NCBI GenBank assembly: GCA_942493315.1
Contig: OW818690.1
Location: forward strand, 1,240,001-1,304,000
Direction of reading: 5' to 3'
DNA from: UBA5429 sp942493315
Lineage (GTDB): Bacteria; Bacteroidota; Bacteroidia; Bacteroidales; WCHB1-69
Length of the DNA: 64,000 nt
Shown: in pieces, positions 32,775-42,200 of the stretch
Layout of the letters: the number at the start of each line of letters is the position of its first letter
Position numbering within the stretch: the first letter of the stretch is position 1
The notes under the pieces: generated by a model
Databases searched by the model: none
Told to the model about the DNA's origin: nothing
What the model saw: the letters and a program-made list of their open reading frames with translations, nothing else
Position numbers and translations under genes: made by a program

Positions 32775-33692
32775 ATGAGTTTGTTACATCAATTTCATCA
32801 ATATATTAGACTTGAGAAAAACCTATCCCCAAAAACAGTAGAGGCTTATATTTCTGATTTGAAAAAGTGGTATTTCTTTCTGAATCCGAAAATTAATGAT
32901 CCAAATTTCGACGTTCAAACCATAGATAATCTGGTGATTGGAATGACACTTCCCGGAATTCAGCAGTATCTTGAATTTTTATATAAATCCGGAATTCAGG
33001 CGCGTACACAAGCCAGGGTAATCTCTTCCATGAAAGCATTTTATAAATTTCTTTGGATTCATAAAATAATTTCTGAAGATCCTACACAACTTTTGGAATC
33101 ACCGAAGATTGGCAGAAAACTTCCGGAATTTTTATCTATTCCTGAAGTGGAAGCTTTGATTAATGCAATTGACCTTTCATCTCCGGAAGGACATAGAAAT
33201 AAAGCAATTATTGAAGTGATGTACGGTTGTGGACTTCGGGTTTCAGAAACTGTTGATTTAAAATTGTCGCAACTTTTTTTTAAGGAAAATTTTATTAGAG
33301 TGATAGGAAAAGGGGATAAAGAACGGTTAGTTCCCATTGGAGAAACTGCACAAAATGCCATCATTCAATATGTTGAAGGAAAAAGAGCGCAACAAAAACC
33401 TAAAAAAGGGATGGAAGATATCTTGTTTTTAAATAGAAGAAATGCGAAATTAACAAGAGAGATGATTTTTATTTTGATCAAAAACTTGGCAGATGTAGCC
33501 GGAATTCATAAAAATATTAGTCCTCATACCCTTAGACACTCTTTTGCAACTCACTTAATTGAAGGAGGCGCAGATTTAAGAGCTGTTCAGGAGATGTTAG
33601 GTCATGAAAGTATCACAACAACAGAAATATATACGCATTTGGATAAAGAATATATTAGAAGCACTATGGCTATGTATCATCCCAGATATTGA
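32775..33692 (+). CDS. xerD: Tyrosine recombinase, XerD-like
   Basis: A 305-residue tyrosine recombinase with core-binding domain (about 3-95) and catalytic domain (about 110-300). Catalytic residues are Arg155 in GCGLRVSE, Lys182 in GKGDKERLVP, His251 and Arg254 in HTLRHSF, His277 in MLGHESI and nucleophile Tyr286 in EIYTH. XerD with XerC resolves chromosome dimers at dif near the terminus under FtsK control. No dif-like site was recognised here. The xerC/xerD labels rest on context and length and could be exchanged. The stop codon lies within a hairpin terminator. Confidence 0.88.
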   Translation: MSLLHQFHQYIRLEKNLSPKTVEAYISDLKKWYFFLNPKINDPNFDVQTIDNLVIGMTLPGIQQYLEFLYKSGIQARTQARVISSMKAFYKFLWIHKIISEDPTQLLESPKIGRKLPEFLSIPEVEALINAIDLSSPEGHRNKAIIEVMYGCGLRVSETVDLKLSQLFFKENFIRVIGKGDKERLVPIGETAQNAIIQYVEGKRAQQKPKKGMEDILFLNRRNAKLTREMIFILIKNLADVAGIHKNISPHTLRHSFATHLIEGGADLRAVQEMLGHESITTTEIYTHLDKEYIRSTMAMYHPRY

Positions 33693-33733
33693 TAGATTCT
33701 ATCAATACACCCTATTAAATTTTTTTCTTTTTG
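33687..33733 (+). terminator. Probable terminator of xerD
   Basis: TATTGATAG 33687-33695 pairs with CTATCAATA 33699-33707 around a three-base loop. T-rich sequence follows from 33720 after a 12-base spacer. The stem includes the xerD stop codon. The spacer makes efficiency uncertain. Confidence 0.5.
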
Positions 33734-33748
33734 TTTCCATTTTTTTTG

Positions 33749-33756
33749 TAATTTTG
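33749..33756 (+). promoter_or_regulatory. Promoter -7 element for metK
   Basis: TAATTTTG followed by C. The transcript would begin about 33763, just before the SAM-II aptamer, giving a leader of about 110 bases to the metK ATG. Confidence 0.6.
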
Positions 33757-33769
33757 CGCCACGAAAAAT

Positions 33770-33815
33770 GTGGAAAGATTTGTAACGCTTGCAACCACTG
33801 AAAAAAATGCTAAAT
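33770..33815 (+). promoter_or_regulatory. SAM-II riboswitch upstream of metK
   Basis: The leader matches the SAM-II (metA-type) aptamer. P1 is GTGG 33770-33773 pairing with CCAC 33795-33798. The loop carries AAAGATTTGTAACGC then TTGCAA, and the 3' strand has AAAATGCTAAA at 33804-33814, which forms the H-type pseudoknot with the loop. The compact size of about 46 bases and position right after the promoter fit the class. SAM binding would lower expression of SAM synthetase. An ATG at 33817, right after the aptamer, is not the start. About 55 bases separate the aptamer from the true ATG. Confidence 0.85.
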
Positions 33816-33873
33816 CATGATTTTCCCACTTTTTCGTTACGAATTTTTGTTAACTATTAAAACTTTTAATGTT

Positions 33874-35160
33874 ATGAGTTATTTATTTACATCAGAATCA
33901 GTTTCAGAAGGTCATCCAGATAAAGTGAGTGATCAAATTTCAGATGCATTACTTGATGCATTTTTAGCACAAGATCCCAATTCAAAAGTGGCTTGTGAAA
34001 CATTAGTTACAACCGGACTTGTTGTTTGTGCCGGTGAAGTTAAAACAGATGGTTATGTTGCTGTTGACGATATCGCAAGAAGAGTGATCCATAAAATAGG
34101 CTATAATAAAAGTGAATATCAGTTTGATGCTAAATCTTGTGGTGTTCTTTCCACTATTCATAGTCAATCTTCTGACATCAATCAGGGAGTTGAAAGGGGA
34201 ATAGAAGAAGAACAAGGTGCCGGAGATCAAGGGATGATGTTTGGATACGCTTGCCGTGAAATGGATAGTTATATGCCGATTACTTCTGAACTAGCACACA
34301 TTTTCCTTCAGGAATTAGCCGATATCCGCAATGAGGGTAAAGTAATGACTTACCTTAGACCGGATGCAAAATCTCAGGTTACCTTACAATATGATAATAA
34401 TGGCAAACCTGAAAGAATCGATGCTATTGTGATCTCCACACAACACGATGATTTTGACAGTGATGATCAAAGAATGTTGGACACTATTAAAAAAGATGTT
34501 CAAAATATTCTTATTCCCAGAGTTAAAGCTTTGTGCCCAGATAATGTAAAAGTATTATTTAAAGATGATTATACCCTTCATGTAAACCCAACCGGAAAAT
34601 TTGTGATTGGCGGACCTCACGGTGATACCGGACTTACAGGAAGAAAAATTATTGTTGATACTTACGGTGGCAGAGGTGCTCACGGTGGTGGTGCTTTCTC
34701 CGGAAAAGATCCTTCAAAAGTCGATAGATCAGCTGCTTATGCTGCTCGTCATATCGCTAAAAATATGGTAGCTTCTGGACTTTGTGATGAAGTTCTTGTT
34801 CAGGTAGCTTACGCTATTGGTGTTGCAAAACCTGTGGGACTTTATGTAAATACCTACAATAGTGCAAAAGTTGCTATGTCTGATGGTGAGATTGCTGAAA
34901 AAATTAATCAGATTTTTGACATGAGACCTTATGCAATCATCAATAGATTCCAACTTAAAAATCCTATATTCCAGGCTACTGCTTCTTATGGTCATTTCGG
35001 AAGAGATGTTTATGAAGCTGAAGTGGAAGTTTTCTATAAAGATGCCAATACCTTTACAAAAAATGTAAATGGGAAAGAAAAAACTTTCAAAAAAGTTACA
35101 TTTTTTGGATGGGAAAAATTGGATTATGTAGATCAAATTAAAACCATCTTTGGATTATAA
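33874..35160 (+). CDS. metK: S-adenosylmethionine synthetase
   Basis: MetK makes SAM from methionine and ATP, releasing phosphate and pyrophosphate. The 428-residue length is normal. Signatures are SESVSEGHPDKVSD at about 7-20, GAGDQGMMFGYA near 117-128 with the conserved GAGDQG loop, and GGPHGDTGLTGRKI followed by GRGAHGGGAFSGKDPSKVDRS-type sequence, the P-loop region. The ATG at 33874 gives the standard MSYLFTSES start; the longest frame begins inside the SAM-II riboswitch. SAM made here should feed back on expression through that riboswitch. Confidence 0.96.
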   Translation: MSYLFTSESVSEGHPDKVSDQISDALLDAFLAQDPNSKVACETLVTTGLVVCAGEVKTDGYVAVDDIARRVIHKIGYNKSEYQFDAKSCGVLSTIHSQSSDINQGVERGIEEEQGAGDQGMMFGYACREMDSYMPITSELAHIFLQELADIRNEGKVMTYLRPDAKSQVTLQYDNNGKPERIDAIVISTQHDDFDSDDQRMLDTIKKDVQNILIPRVKALCPDNVKVLFKDDYTLHVNPTGKFVIGGPHGDTGLTGRKIIVDTYGGRGAHGGGAFSGKDPSKVDRSAAYAARHIAKNMVASGLCDEVLVQVAYAIGVAKPVGLYVNTYNSAKVAMSDGEIAEKINQIFDMRPYAIINRFQLKNPIFQATASYGHFGRDVYEAEVEVFYKDANTFTKNVNGKEKTFKKVTFFGWEKLDYVDQIKTIFGL

Positions 35161-35176
35161 TCGTTCCCGAATCATC

Positions 35177-35219
35177 TGATTAATTATTTATTCCAATTAA
35201 TCAATAGATACTTTTTTTT
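35177..35219 (+). terminator. Terminator after metK
   Basis: TGATTAATT 35177-35185 pairs perfectly with AATTAATCA 35195-35203. Eight T follow at 35212-35219 after an eight-base spacer. The stem is AT-rich. The next promoter starts four bases later. Confidence 0.55.
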
Positions 35220-35222
35220 CCT

Positions 35223-35230
35223 TATTTTTG
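35223..35230 (+). promoter_or_regulatory. Promoter -7 element for the PASTA protein gene
   Basis: TATTTTTG followed by C, directly after the metK terminator and 56 bases before the next ATG. Confidence 0.6.
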
Positions 35231-35286
35231 CCGTATTATATAATAATAAAACGGAATATCAGTTATTCATTTATGAATGAATCATT

Positions 35287-35880
35287 ATGAAGAGATTCAA
35301 AGAATTTATGCAACCCAATAGACTGGGATTTCATTTGGCATTGTCGATTGGAATCACATTGGCTTTGATCATTGTGGCTCTCATCTTACTCAATTTATAT
35401 ACCCGTCATGGGAATGAAGTGGAAATGCCCGATTTTATTGGAAAAGATTCGAAAAACTTAGTGACTGATAGTCTTTCTGCAGACTTTATCGTGGTCGTTT
35501 CTGAATCAGTTTTTGATAAAAAAAGTAAACCGGGTATGGTTTTAAAACAAAATCCAAATCCAAAAGAGAAGGTTAAAAAGGGAAGAAAAGTTTACGTTAC
35601 CGTTGCATCAGATCAACCACCCATTGTTAAAATGCCCCATCTCCAAGATGTTTCTCTACGCCAGGCAGAAATTATGCTTAAAGCTAAAGGATTGATCTTA
35701 GGAAGCGTTATTTATAAACCCAGTCCTTATGAAAATGCGGTACTGGAACAATTATACAGAGGTCGTCCCATTAAATCAGGAACCGACATCAATATGGGCG
35801 AAATTATTACATTGGTGGTTGGAAAAGATATTGAAGGACTTCCTACAGATTCTACTATTACTGAAATTGTTAATCCCTAA
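35287..35880 (+). CDS. Membrane-anchored PASTA domain protein
   Basis: A 197-residue protein with one transmembrane helix at about residues 16-37 and a periplasmic part made of two PASTA-like domains: about 45-110 (MPDFIGKDSKNLV with VLKQNPNPKEKVKKGRKVYVTVA) and about 113-185 (MPHLQDVSLRQAEIMLKAKGL with LEQLYRGRPIKSG). PASTA domains bind peptidoglycan or lipid II-like ligands in other bacteria. There is no kinase or transpeptidase domain. In Bacteroidota such proteins commonly stand near cell-wall or RluD genes; here a T9SS protein follows after nine bases. Confidence 0.85.
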   Translation: MKRFKEFMQPNRLGFHLALSIGITLALIIVALILLNLYTRHGNEVEMPDFIGKDSKNLVTDSLSADFIVVVSESVFDKKSKPGMVLKQNPNPKEKVKKGRKVYVTVASDQPPIVKMPHLQDVSLRQAEIMLKAKGLILGSVIYKPSPYENAVLEQLYRGRPIKSGTDINMGEIITLVVGKDIEGLPTDSTITEIVNP

Positions 35881-35889
35881 TTTTTAAAT

Positions 35890-37866
35890 ATGTTATTTAA
35901 GAAATTGTTTTTTTTGAACCTGCTGTTTATTACTGTTTTATCCTCCCTTAATGCTCAGGAAATTATTACCGGCTTATCTTCTAATCCTATAATTGCAAAT
36001 CAAGCATTGAAATGGAAACAGATACAACATAAAAATACTTCTGAACCATTAAAAATTCCAATAATTATAGATTTTTCAAACTATATTGGCTATCCTGATC
36101 AAAACATTTTCTTAGATAGACAGGGATTTGTAAATAACACTTTCGCCATTAATCCTCCTTCTATTGGAGTTGTTACTTTAGATGCTATTGATGAAAATGG
36201 GGCTATATACGAACATGCCAATGCCTCCGGTTTTAATGCTGATACATTAACCTCACAATATATCAGATTGGATTCTGTTTTTACATCAAACAGACCCATT
36301 TCAGTTGCTGATTCTATCTATTTCTCTTTTTATTACCAACCGGGAGGCGGTTCTCCAACCTATCCTTTTGTTCAATGGGAAAGAATTGGAAATAAACCGG
36401 AAGCTCAAGACCGACTTTTTCTCGATTTTGGATATACTTTAAATGGACAAACCAATTGGATCAATGTGTGGTCAACTAATGGTGTAAGCTTAGATGAATG
36501 GATTCTGGATGATCCTAATCGGTTAACTTATTTTAAACAAGTGATGATTCCCATTATTGAAACCTATTTTCTTACAGATAGTTTTCAGTTTCGTTTTAGA
36601 AATATTGCAAGTTTAGAGGATAATGGGGTTTCCGGATGGGAAAGCAATGTAGATCAATGGCATTTGGATTATTTCCGATTGGATATCAATAGGACAATTG
36701 GCGATATTTATCCCAATGATTTAACTTTCGTATCCCCAACGACATCTTGTATTCAACCTTACCAGGCAGTTCCCTGGAGCCACTATTCATCTTCCATGTT
36801 GAAAGCAAAATTTGTGAATAAAATGGCTAATCTTTCTGATATTATTAGAAATGCGAGTTATAATTATTATGTAACAAAAAATGGAATTATTCCGGTTTAT
36901 ACCTACACTTGTAATAACGAGAATATTGAACCTTACTACAATAGTGGATTTCAGGATTACGCTTATCACGCTAACCCAAATGTGGAATTTACAATAACTC
37001 AAGATGGGCAGGATAGTGCTGTTTTTACCATTACTCATATCCATAAGTTAGATGGAGCTTTTGGTGATCATCTTGCTGCCAATGACACCATCAGATATGA
37101 TCAGACTTTTAAAAATTATTTTGCCTACGATGATGGAACAGCTGAGGCAGGGTACTCTATTTATTCTCTTAATATAAATCCACAAAACTATCTGGCTATT
37201 AAATTTACTTTACAACATCCCGATACACTAAGAGCCATAAAAATGTGGTTTAATCAAACATTAAACGATGTAAATGTGGTTCCATTTACTATTATGGTTT
37301 GGGCGCAAGGTGCGAATAATCAACCCGGAACACTTCTGTATCAAATGGATGCTCAAACTCCTCTCTTTTCTGAAGATTATCTGAATTTTGCAACGTACTA
37401 CTTAGATCAACCTGTTCCGGTTTCGGGAACTTTCTTTGTTGGATTTTATCAAAATCACAATACCCAAATCAATTTAGGGTATGATCAAAATACAGATGCC
37501 AGAAACTATTTCTTCTATAAAACAGCAACAACCTGGGAACAACCTATTGTCAAAGGTTCTCCTATGATTAGACCTTATGTAGGAGCTTATATGGAACCTC
37601 AAAATGTTTCGGAATCATTGTCACCAATCATAAATATCTATCCAAACCCTGTCAATGACCAATTAAATTTAAAAATTGTTAATTTTAATCAATACCATGA
37701 ATTATCTGTCAAAATTTATGATATCTTTGGCAAAGTAATTGATCAACAAATGATTCAGAATGAAATAACAAATTTTTCTTTACTTAATATAAATAAAGGT
37801 ATATATATTATTAGCGTATCCGATTCTCAAACAACTTTAAAAACGTTGAAATTTATCAAACAATAA
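35890..37866 (+). CDS. Secreted protein with T9SS type A sorting domain
   Basis: A 658-residue exported protein with a signal peptide ending near NAQ at residue 23. The body has no catalytic motif I recognise; it reads as beta-sandwich domains with lectin-like traits (YIRLDSVF, SFYYQPGGGSPTYPF, FRFRNIASLEDNG, WHLDYFRL). The C-terminal 75 residues are a type A sorting domain with INIYPNPVNDQLNLKI, VKIYDIFGKVI and LNINKGIYIISV, ending TLKFIKQ. The signal directs export through the T9SS and usually attachment to A-LPS. A family of similar proteins is widespread in the phylum; the role is unknown. Confidence 0.85.
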   Translation: MLFKKLFFLNLLFITVLSSLNAQEIITGLSSNPIIANQALKWKQIQHKNTSEPLKIPIIIDFSNYIGYPDQNIFLDRQGFVNNTFAINPPSIGVVTLDAIDENGAIYEHANASGFNADTLTSQYIRLDSVFTSNRPISVADSIYFSFYYQPGGGSPTYPFVQWERIGNKPEAQDRLFLDFGYTLNGQTNWINVWSTNGVSLDEWILDDPNRLTYFKQVMIPIIETYFLTDSFQFRFRNIASLEDNGVSGWESNVDQWHLDYFRLDINRTIGDIYPNDLTFVSPTTSCIQPYQAVPWSHYSSSMLKAKFVNKMANLSDIIRNASYNYYVTKNGIIPVYTYTCNNENIEPYYNSGFQDYAYHANPNVEFTITQDGQDSAVFTITHIHKLDGAFGDHLAANDTIRYDQTFKNYFAYDDGTAEAGYSIYSLNINPQNYLAIKFTLQHPDTLRAIKMWFNQTLNDVNVVPFTIMVWAQGANNQPGTLLYQMDAQTPLFSEDYLNFATYYLDQPVPVSGTFFVGFYQNHNTQINLGYDQNTDARNYFFYKTATTWEQPIVKGSPMIRPYVGAYMEPQNVSESLSPIINIYPNPVNDQLNLKIVNFNQYHELSVKIYDIFGKVIDQQMIQNEITNFSLLNINKGIYIISVSDSQTTLKTLKFIKQ

Positions 37867-37874
37867 AAACAAAA

Positions 37875-38705
37875 ATGAACTTAAAACTGGAAAGACCATT
37901 GGTTTTCTTTGATCTGGAAACAACAGGCCTGAATATTAGCAAAGACCAAATCGTTGAAATATCTTTGTTGAAAGTGTTTCCTGATCAGACAGAAATGTCC
38001 AAAACATATCGTGTAAAACCTGACGTTAAAATCTCAGATGAAGCTTATGCCATTCATGGAATTTCGAACGAAGATGTCATAAATGAGCCCAATTTTGCAC
38101 AAATTGGCACAGAAATAGCTCTTTTTATGCAAAATTGCGATATTGCCGGCTACAATTCCAATAAATTTGATCTCCCCCTTTTAATGGAAGAATTTTTAAG
38201 AGTGAATATAAATTTTGATCTCATAGGAGTGAAATTTATTGATGTCCAAAATATATTTCATAAAATGGAACCCAGAACATTAAGTGCAGCTTATAAATTT
38301 TATTGTAATGCTGAATTAGAGAATGCTCATCAGGCTGAAGCAGATACTAAAGCGACCTATAATGTACTAAAAGGGCAGCTCGATCTTTATGAAGGCCAAA
38401 TGTATCAGGATAAAAAAAATGGATCCTCTGTTGCCATCTCTAATGATGTGAAAATGTTAAGCTATTTTACCTCCGATAATAGAAATGTTGATTTTGCAGG
38501 ACACATTGTTTTTGATGAAAATGATATTGAAATTTTTAATTTTGGAAAATACAAAGGGAAGAGTGTTAAAGAGATTTTTACAAAAGAACCTGCCTATTAC
38601 GATTGGATGAAAAAATCAGATTTTCCGCGATTTACTAAGAAAGTAATAGAACAAATTTGGACAGAAATGAAATTAACTGACCTTAAAAATAAATTAAATA
38701 GTTGA
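37875..38705 (+). CDS. DEDDh 3'-5' exonuclease with C-terminal DUF3820-like domain
   Basis: A 276-residue protein with a DnaQ-like exonuclease domain at about 8-175. Catalytic acids are Asp13 and Glu15 in FFDLETTGL, the Asp of GYNSNKFDLPLL, and the His and Asp of HQAEADTKAT. At about 220-265 the sequence FNFGKYKGKSVKEIF and YYDWMKKSDFPR matches the DUF3820-type module found on some exonucleases. It may work as a proofreading subunit or in DNA repair. No polymerase gene is near. The following small gene starts two bases downstream. Confidence 0.87.
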   Translation: MNLKLERPLVFFDLETTGLNISKDQIVEISLLKVFPDQTEMSKTYRVKPDVKISDEAYAIHGISNEDVINEPNFAQIGTEIALFMQNCDIAGYNSNKFDLPLLMEEFLRVNINFDLIGVKFIDVQNIFHKMEPRTLSAAYKFYCNAELENAHQAEADTKATYNVLKGQLDLYEGQMYQDKKNGSSVAISNDVKMLSYFTSDNRNVDFAGHIVFDENDIEIFNFGKYKGKSVKEIFTKEPAYYDWMKKSDFPRFTKKVIEQIWTEMKLTDLKNKLNS

Positions 38706-38707
38706 CC

Positions 38708-39148
38708 ATGGAACCCAAACAAATAATTATCATCTTACTGGTGATTGCTTTCTATCTGTTTAAATTTATCCGAAAAGCAAAAAATAAGGCAGAAGAAGGA
38801 TCCCCAAGTACCCCATATTCCCCTTCTGAAGAGTATAAAGAGCAGACAAGTGATCAATATTCCAAAAAGGCTTCTCCAATCAATAGTGAATATGAAACTT
38901 ATGAACAGTATGATGAATACCAATTGCTGAAAAATAAGAAATTTTCTGCGGAATCTTTGGAAACAGCCTCTTTGGAGACCGGTTTTACACAATCCCCAAA
39001 AAACAGTTTTGAAAAGCAAAAAATAGGAAAAAAAGAAGTGCAAGTAATTGATAATGAAGATGAAAACAAAATTGATATATCAATAGAACAGGATGAAATC
39101 AGGAAAGGTTTTTTATATTCAGAAATACTGAAAAGAAGGTATAATTAA
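38708..39148 (+). CDS. Small membrane-anchored protein of unknown function
   Basis: A 146-residue protein with one N-terminal hydrophobic helix (QIIIILLVIAFYLFKFI), then a basic turn and a long polar, acidic, probably disordered cytoplasmic region rich in Ser, Glu, Lys and Tyr. The end, with DEIRKGFLYSEILKRRYN, is the most ordered-looking piece and may be the conserved binding tip. The ATG at 38708 is preferred to the TTG two codons earlier because it clears the exonuclease stop. I do not recognise a family. Its position suggests co-transcription with the exonuclease. Confidence 0.7.
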   Translation: MEPKQIIIILLVIAFYLFKFIRKAKNKAEEGSPSTPYSPSEEYKEQTSDQYSKKASPINSEYETYEQYDEYQLLKNKKFSAESLETASLETGFTQSPKNSFEKQKIGKKEVQVIDNEDENKIDISIEQDEIRKGFLYSEILKRRYN

Positions 39149-39168
39149 TTGAATATCAATTTTTTTTT
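39147..39168 (+). terminator. Probable terminator
   Basis: AATTGA 39147-39152 pairs with TCAATT 39156-39161, followed at once by seven more T. The stem is short and AT-only at its ends, so it is a weak candidate. It separates the exonuclease pair from the large surface operon. A near-match to the -7 consensus (TAAATTTA) lies at 39212-39219. Confidence 0.45.
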
Positions 39169-39268
39169 AGTTTTTGATGATATATATATAAATGGTATTT
39201 ATATTTTTTATAAATTTACCGCCCAAAATATCTAATGAAAAAATAATGTTTAATATAAAATAAAGGCT

Positions 39269-42200
39269 ATGATTAAAAAATTACTTTTTACACTTAGTGT
39301 AATGATTTTTGCCGCCAACTGTTTGTTTGGTCAGACCGGTATCATTAAAGGTACAATTGTTACTCCTAGTGGTGAACCACAACAGTACCAGCAAGTTATG
39401 CTGTATAAAGGTACTGACGTTGTTGGTTTAATGATAACTGATGATAAAGGAGAATTTCAGTTTTTTGGAGTTTCTGCTGGTACTTTTGAAGTTATTGCTG
39501 GGAATTCTGCAAACTGTAGCGGAAAAGCTGGGCTAAAAGGGATTTCCAATAATGGAAGTGCAACAGTTATGTTGGCTGATATTGAATTAGATTGTTCAAA
39601 TCAGTTAGGCATAATTGATGTAAAAGCATCTTCTCCTATTAAAGACCCTACTTCTGCTATCGGCATGTCAGTATCAGGTGATCAACTTAAAAAAACAGTT
39701 GGTAGAAATATTAACAATGCTTTAAGTGGAGCTGAAGGTACATCTATGGATGCTGCTGGTAATTCTAATGTTAGAGGGAATCGTGCAGATGGTCAGAAAA
39801 CTATCATTGATGGTGTTGTTGTTCGTAACGGGAATGTAAACTTTAACTCTATTGAAAGTATCGAACTTTTAACTGGAGCTATCCCAGCAGAGTTTGGGGA
39901 CGGTACTAGTTTTAGAGTAATTAACACTAAAGGTGCACCTAGTGTTTATACATTTAACTCAGAAGTTAGAGGATCAGTAGACGGATACAATAACTTTCTC
40001 GCAGCTATTGCATTTAGTGGTCCGTTAATCAAAGGAGAAAAACCAACCTATCCTTCAAAAGCCGGATTTTTACTAAGTGGAGAAGCATATTATAATCAGG
40101 ATGGATCTCCAGCCAAAGATGGCACTTGGAGAGCTACAGATGAAGCTATCGCAACACTTAAAACAAACCCTTTACGTTATGATGATTTACAATTAGGAGC
40201 AAACTATTCTAACGGAGAATATTTGACATCTGAATCATTTTACAGACAAAGAGTGAGACAAAATGCTGAATCTTACGGATTCACATTTACCGGAAAAGTT
40301 GATGTTGTTGGTGGTGGTGGCAAATTTGAAAACGGAATCCCAAAAAATACAATGAAACTTACTGTTGGGGGTACTTATCAATATAGCTTTGGTAAGGATT
40401 GGGGACTTTATAACTCTGTTTTCAATAATGCAAATAATGGAGTTGAACATGGTTCAACATTAAGAATTTATGGTCGTTTAACACATAGAGTAAAAGCACC
40501 AGATAAAAATAATCCGAATGAAGTCCTTAAAAACATTATGTATGATGTTAATGTGAGCTACTCCATATCTGATTATGTTTCTGAAGATTCTCGATTTAAA
40601 GACAACTATTTCAAATATGGACATATTGGTAAATTTACTACCAAACGAGCTAAAGTATATAATAGAGAAGACATCATAATTGATTCTATCAGATATAGAG
40701 ATATGATGGTTCTAAAAACAGTATATGATTCTATTGTTACTTTTGATGGTTCTACTTCATCTAATCCCGATTTGGCTATCTATACCCAAAATTTTGTAGA
40801 TCGTTATAGTCCTGAATTCTTTAATGATTATTACGGATTTACTATACCTTATAACCTCACTCTTTATTCAACTTTTGGAGCTTTAAGAAATGGGGATGGT
40901 CCAAGTGCTGTATATGGTTTATATCCCATGCCCGGTTCTGTTTCTACTGGTTATGGAAAATCACGTAGTGCCGTGCTTTCTGCAAAAGCAAATATTTCAA
41001 TCAACTTAAATGACCATGATGTGAAATTAGGTTTCGAAGTCGAAAAACTTACATATAGATCATGGAGTGTTGCTCCATATAGTTTATGGACAATGATGAG
41101 ACAAAAACAAAATTTCCATATCAGTCAGTTAGATCTTGAAAATCCATATACTCCCGGATACGATTATGTTAATGTGGATGCTAATGATACAATTGAATAC
41201 AATCAATTAGTAAATTTGTCTGACCAATCCTCATTCGACAGAAATCTACGTATTAAATTGGGTCTTGATCCTAATGGTGACGATTGGTTGGATATCGATA
41301 GTTACGATCCAAGTTTGTTCGAAATTGGAATGTTTTCTGCTGACGAATTGTTAATTGGTCTCAGTGGACCAATGGTAGGATATTATGGTTACGATTATAC
41401 AGGTACAAATCGTACAACTAAAAAAACTAGTATCACAGACTTCTTTGATGGAGAGATGGACGCTAATGGTAATAAAGTGTTCAACTATTCAATTGGAGCT
41501 TATGAACCTATCTATTTAGCATTTTATATCCAAGATAAACTTTCTATTAAAAATTTAGTAGTAAGTGCTGGTATTCGTGTTGACCGTTTTGATGCCAACC
41601 AACAAGTATTAAAAGATCCATTCTTATTTAGAGAAGCTCACACAGTAGGTTCTTTAAAATCCGGTGAATTTGGATTTACAGAAGAAAGATTTATTAGTAA
41701 TGCTGAAGATAATTGGGTAGTGTATATTAATGAAAAAGGTAAAACACCTGATGGAAATACACAATCAATCATTGGATATCGTGACGGAAGAGATTGGTAT
41801 GATGCTAATGGACAACAAGTTACTGACCCAACTACATTACTTGGTGCAACAGGTGGACCTGCTCTTATCGAAGCTCTTGATGAAACCGCAATCTCTAAAG
41901 TAAGTGGAAAAGCTTTTGAAGATTATATTCCTCAATGGTCTGTAATGCCTCGTTTGTCTTTCTCATTTCCAGTTGGTGAACAATCACTATTCTATGCCAA
42001 TTATAATGTAATTTCTTATAGACCGACTAATTTACAATTAAATCCTGTAAGTTATTTATTTATTGAAAAATTTGGTTCAAATGCCAATAACTCTGTAAAT
42101 AATCCAAATCTTAAACCTCAAAGAAGTATCGATTATGAAATTGGTTTCCAACAAAGATTAAGTCAAACAGCCGGGATTAGCTTATCAGCATATTATTCCG

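Noticed and set aside
33817..33873. Upstream ATG giving metK 19 extra residues
   Set aside because: It lies at the end of the SAM-II aptamer and the added residues are not part of MetK; the ATG at 33874 gives the family start.
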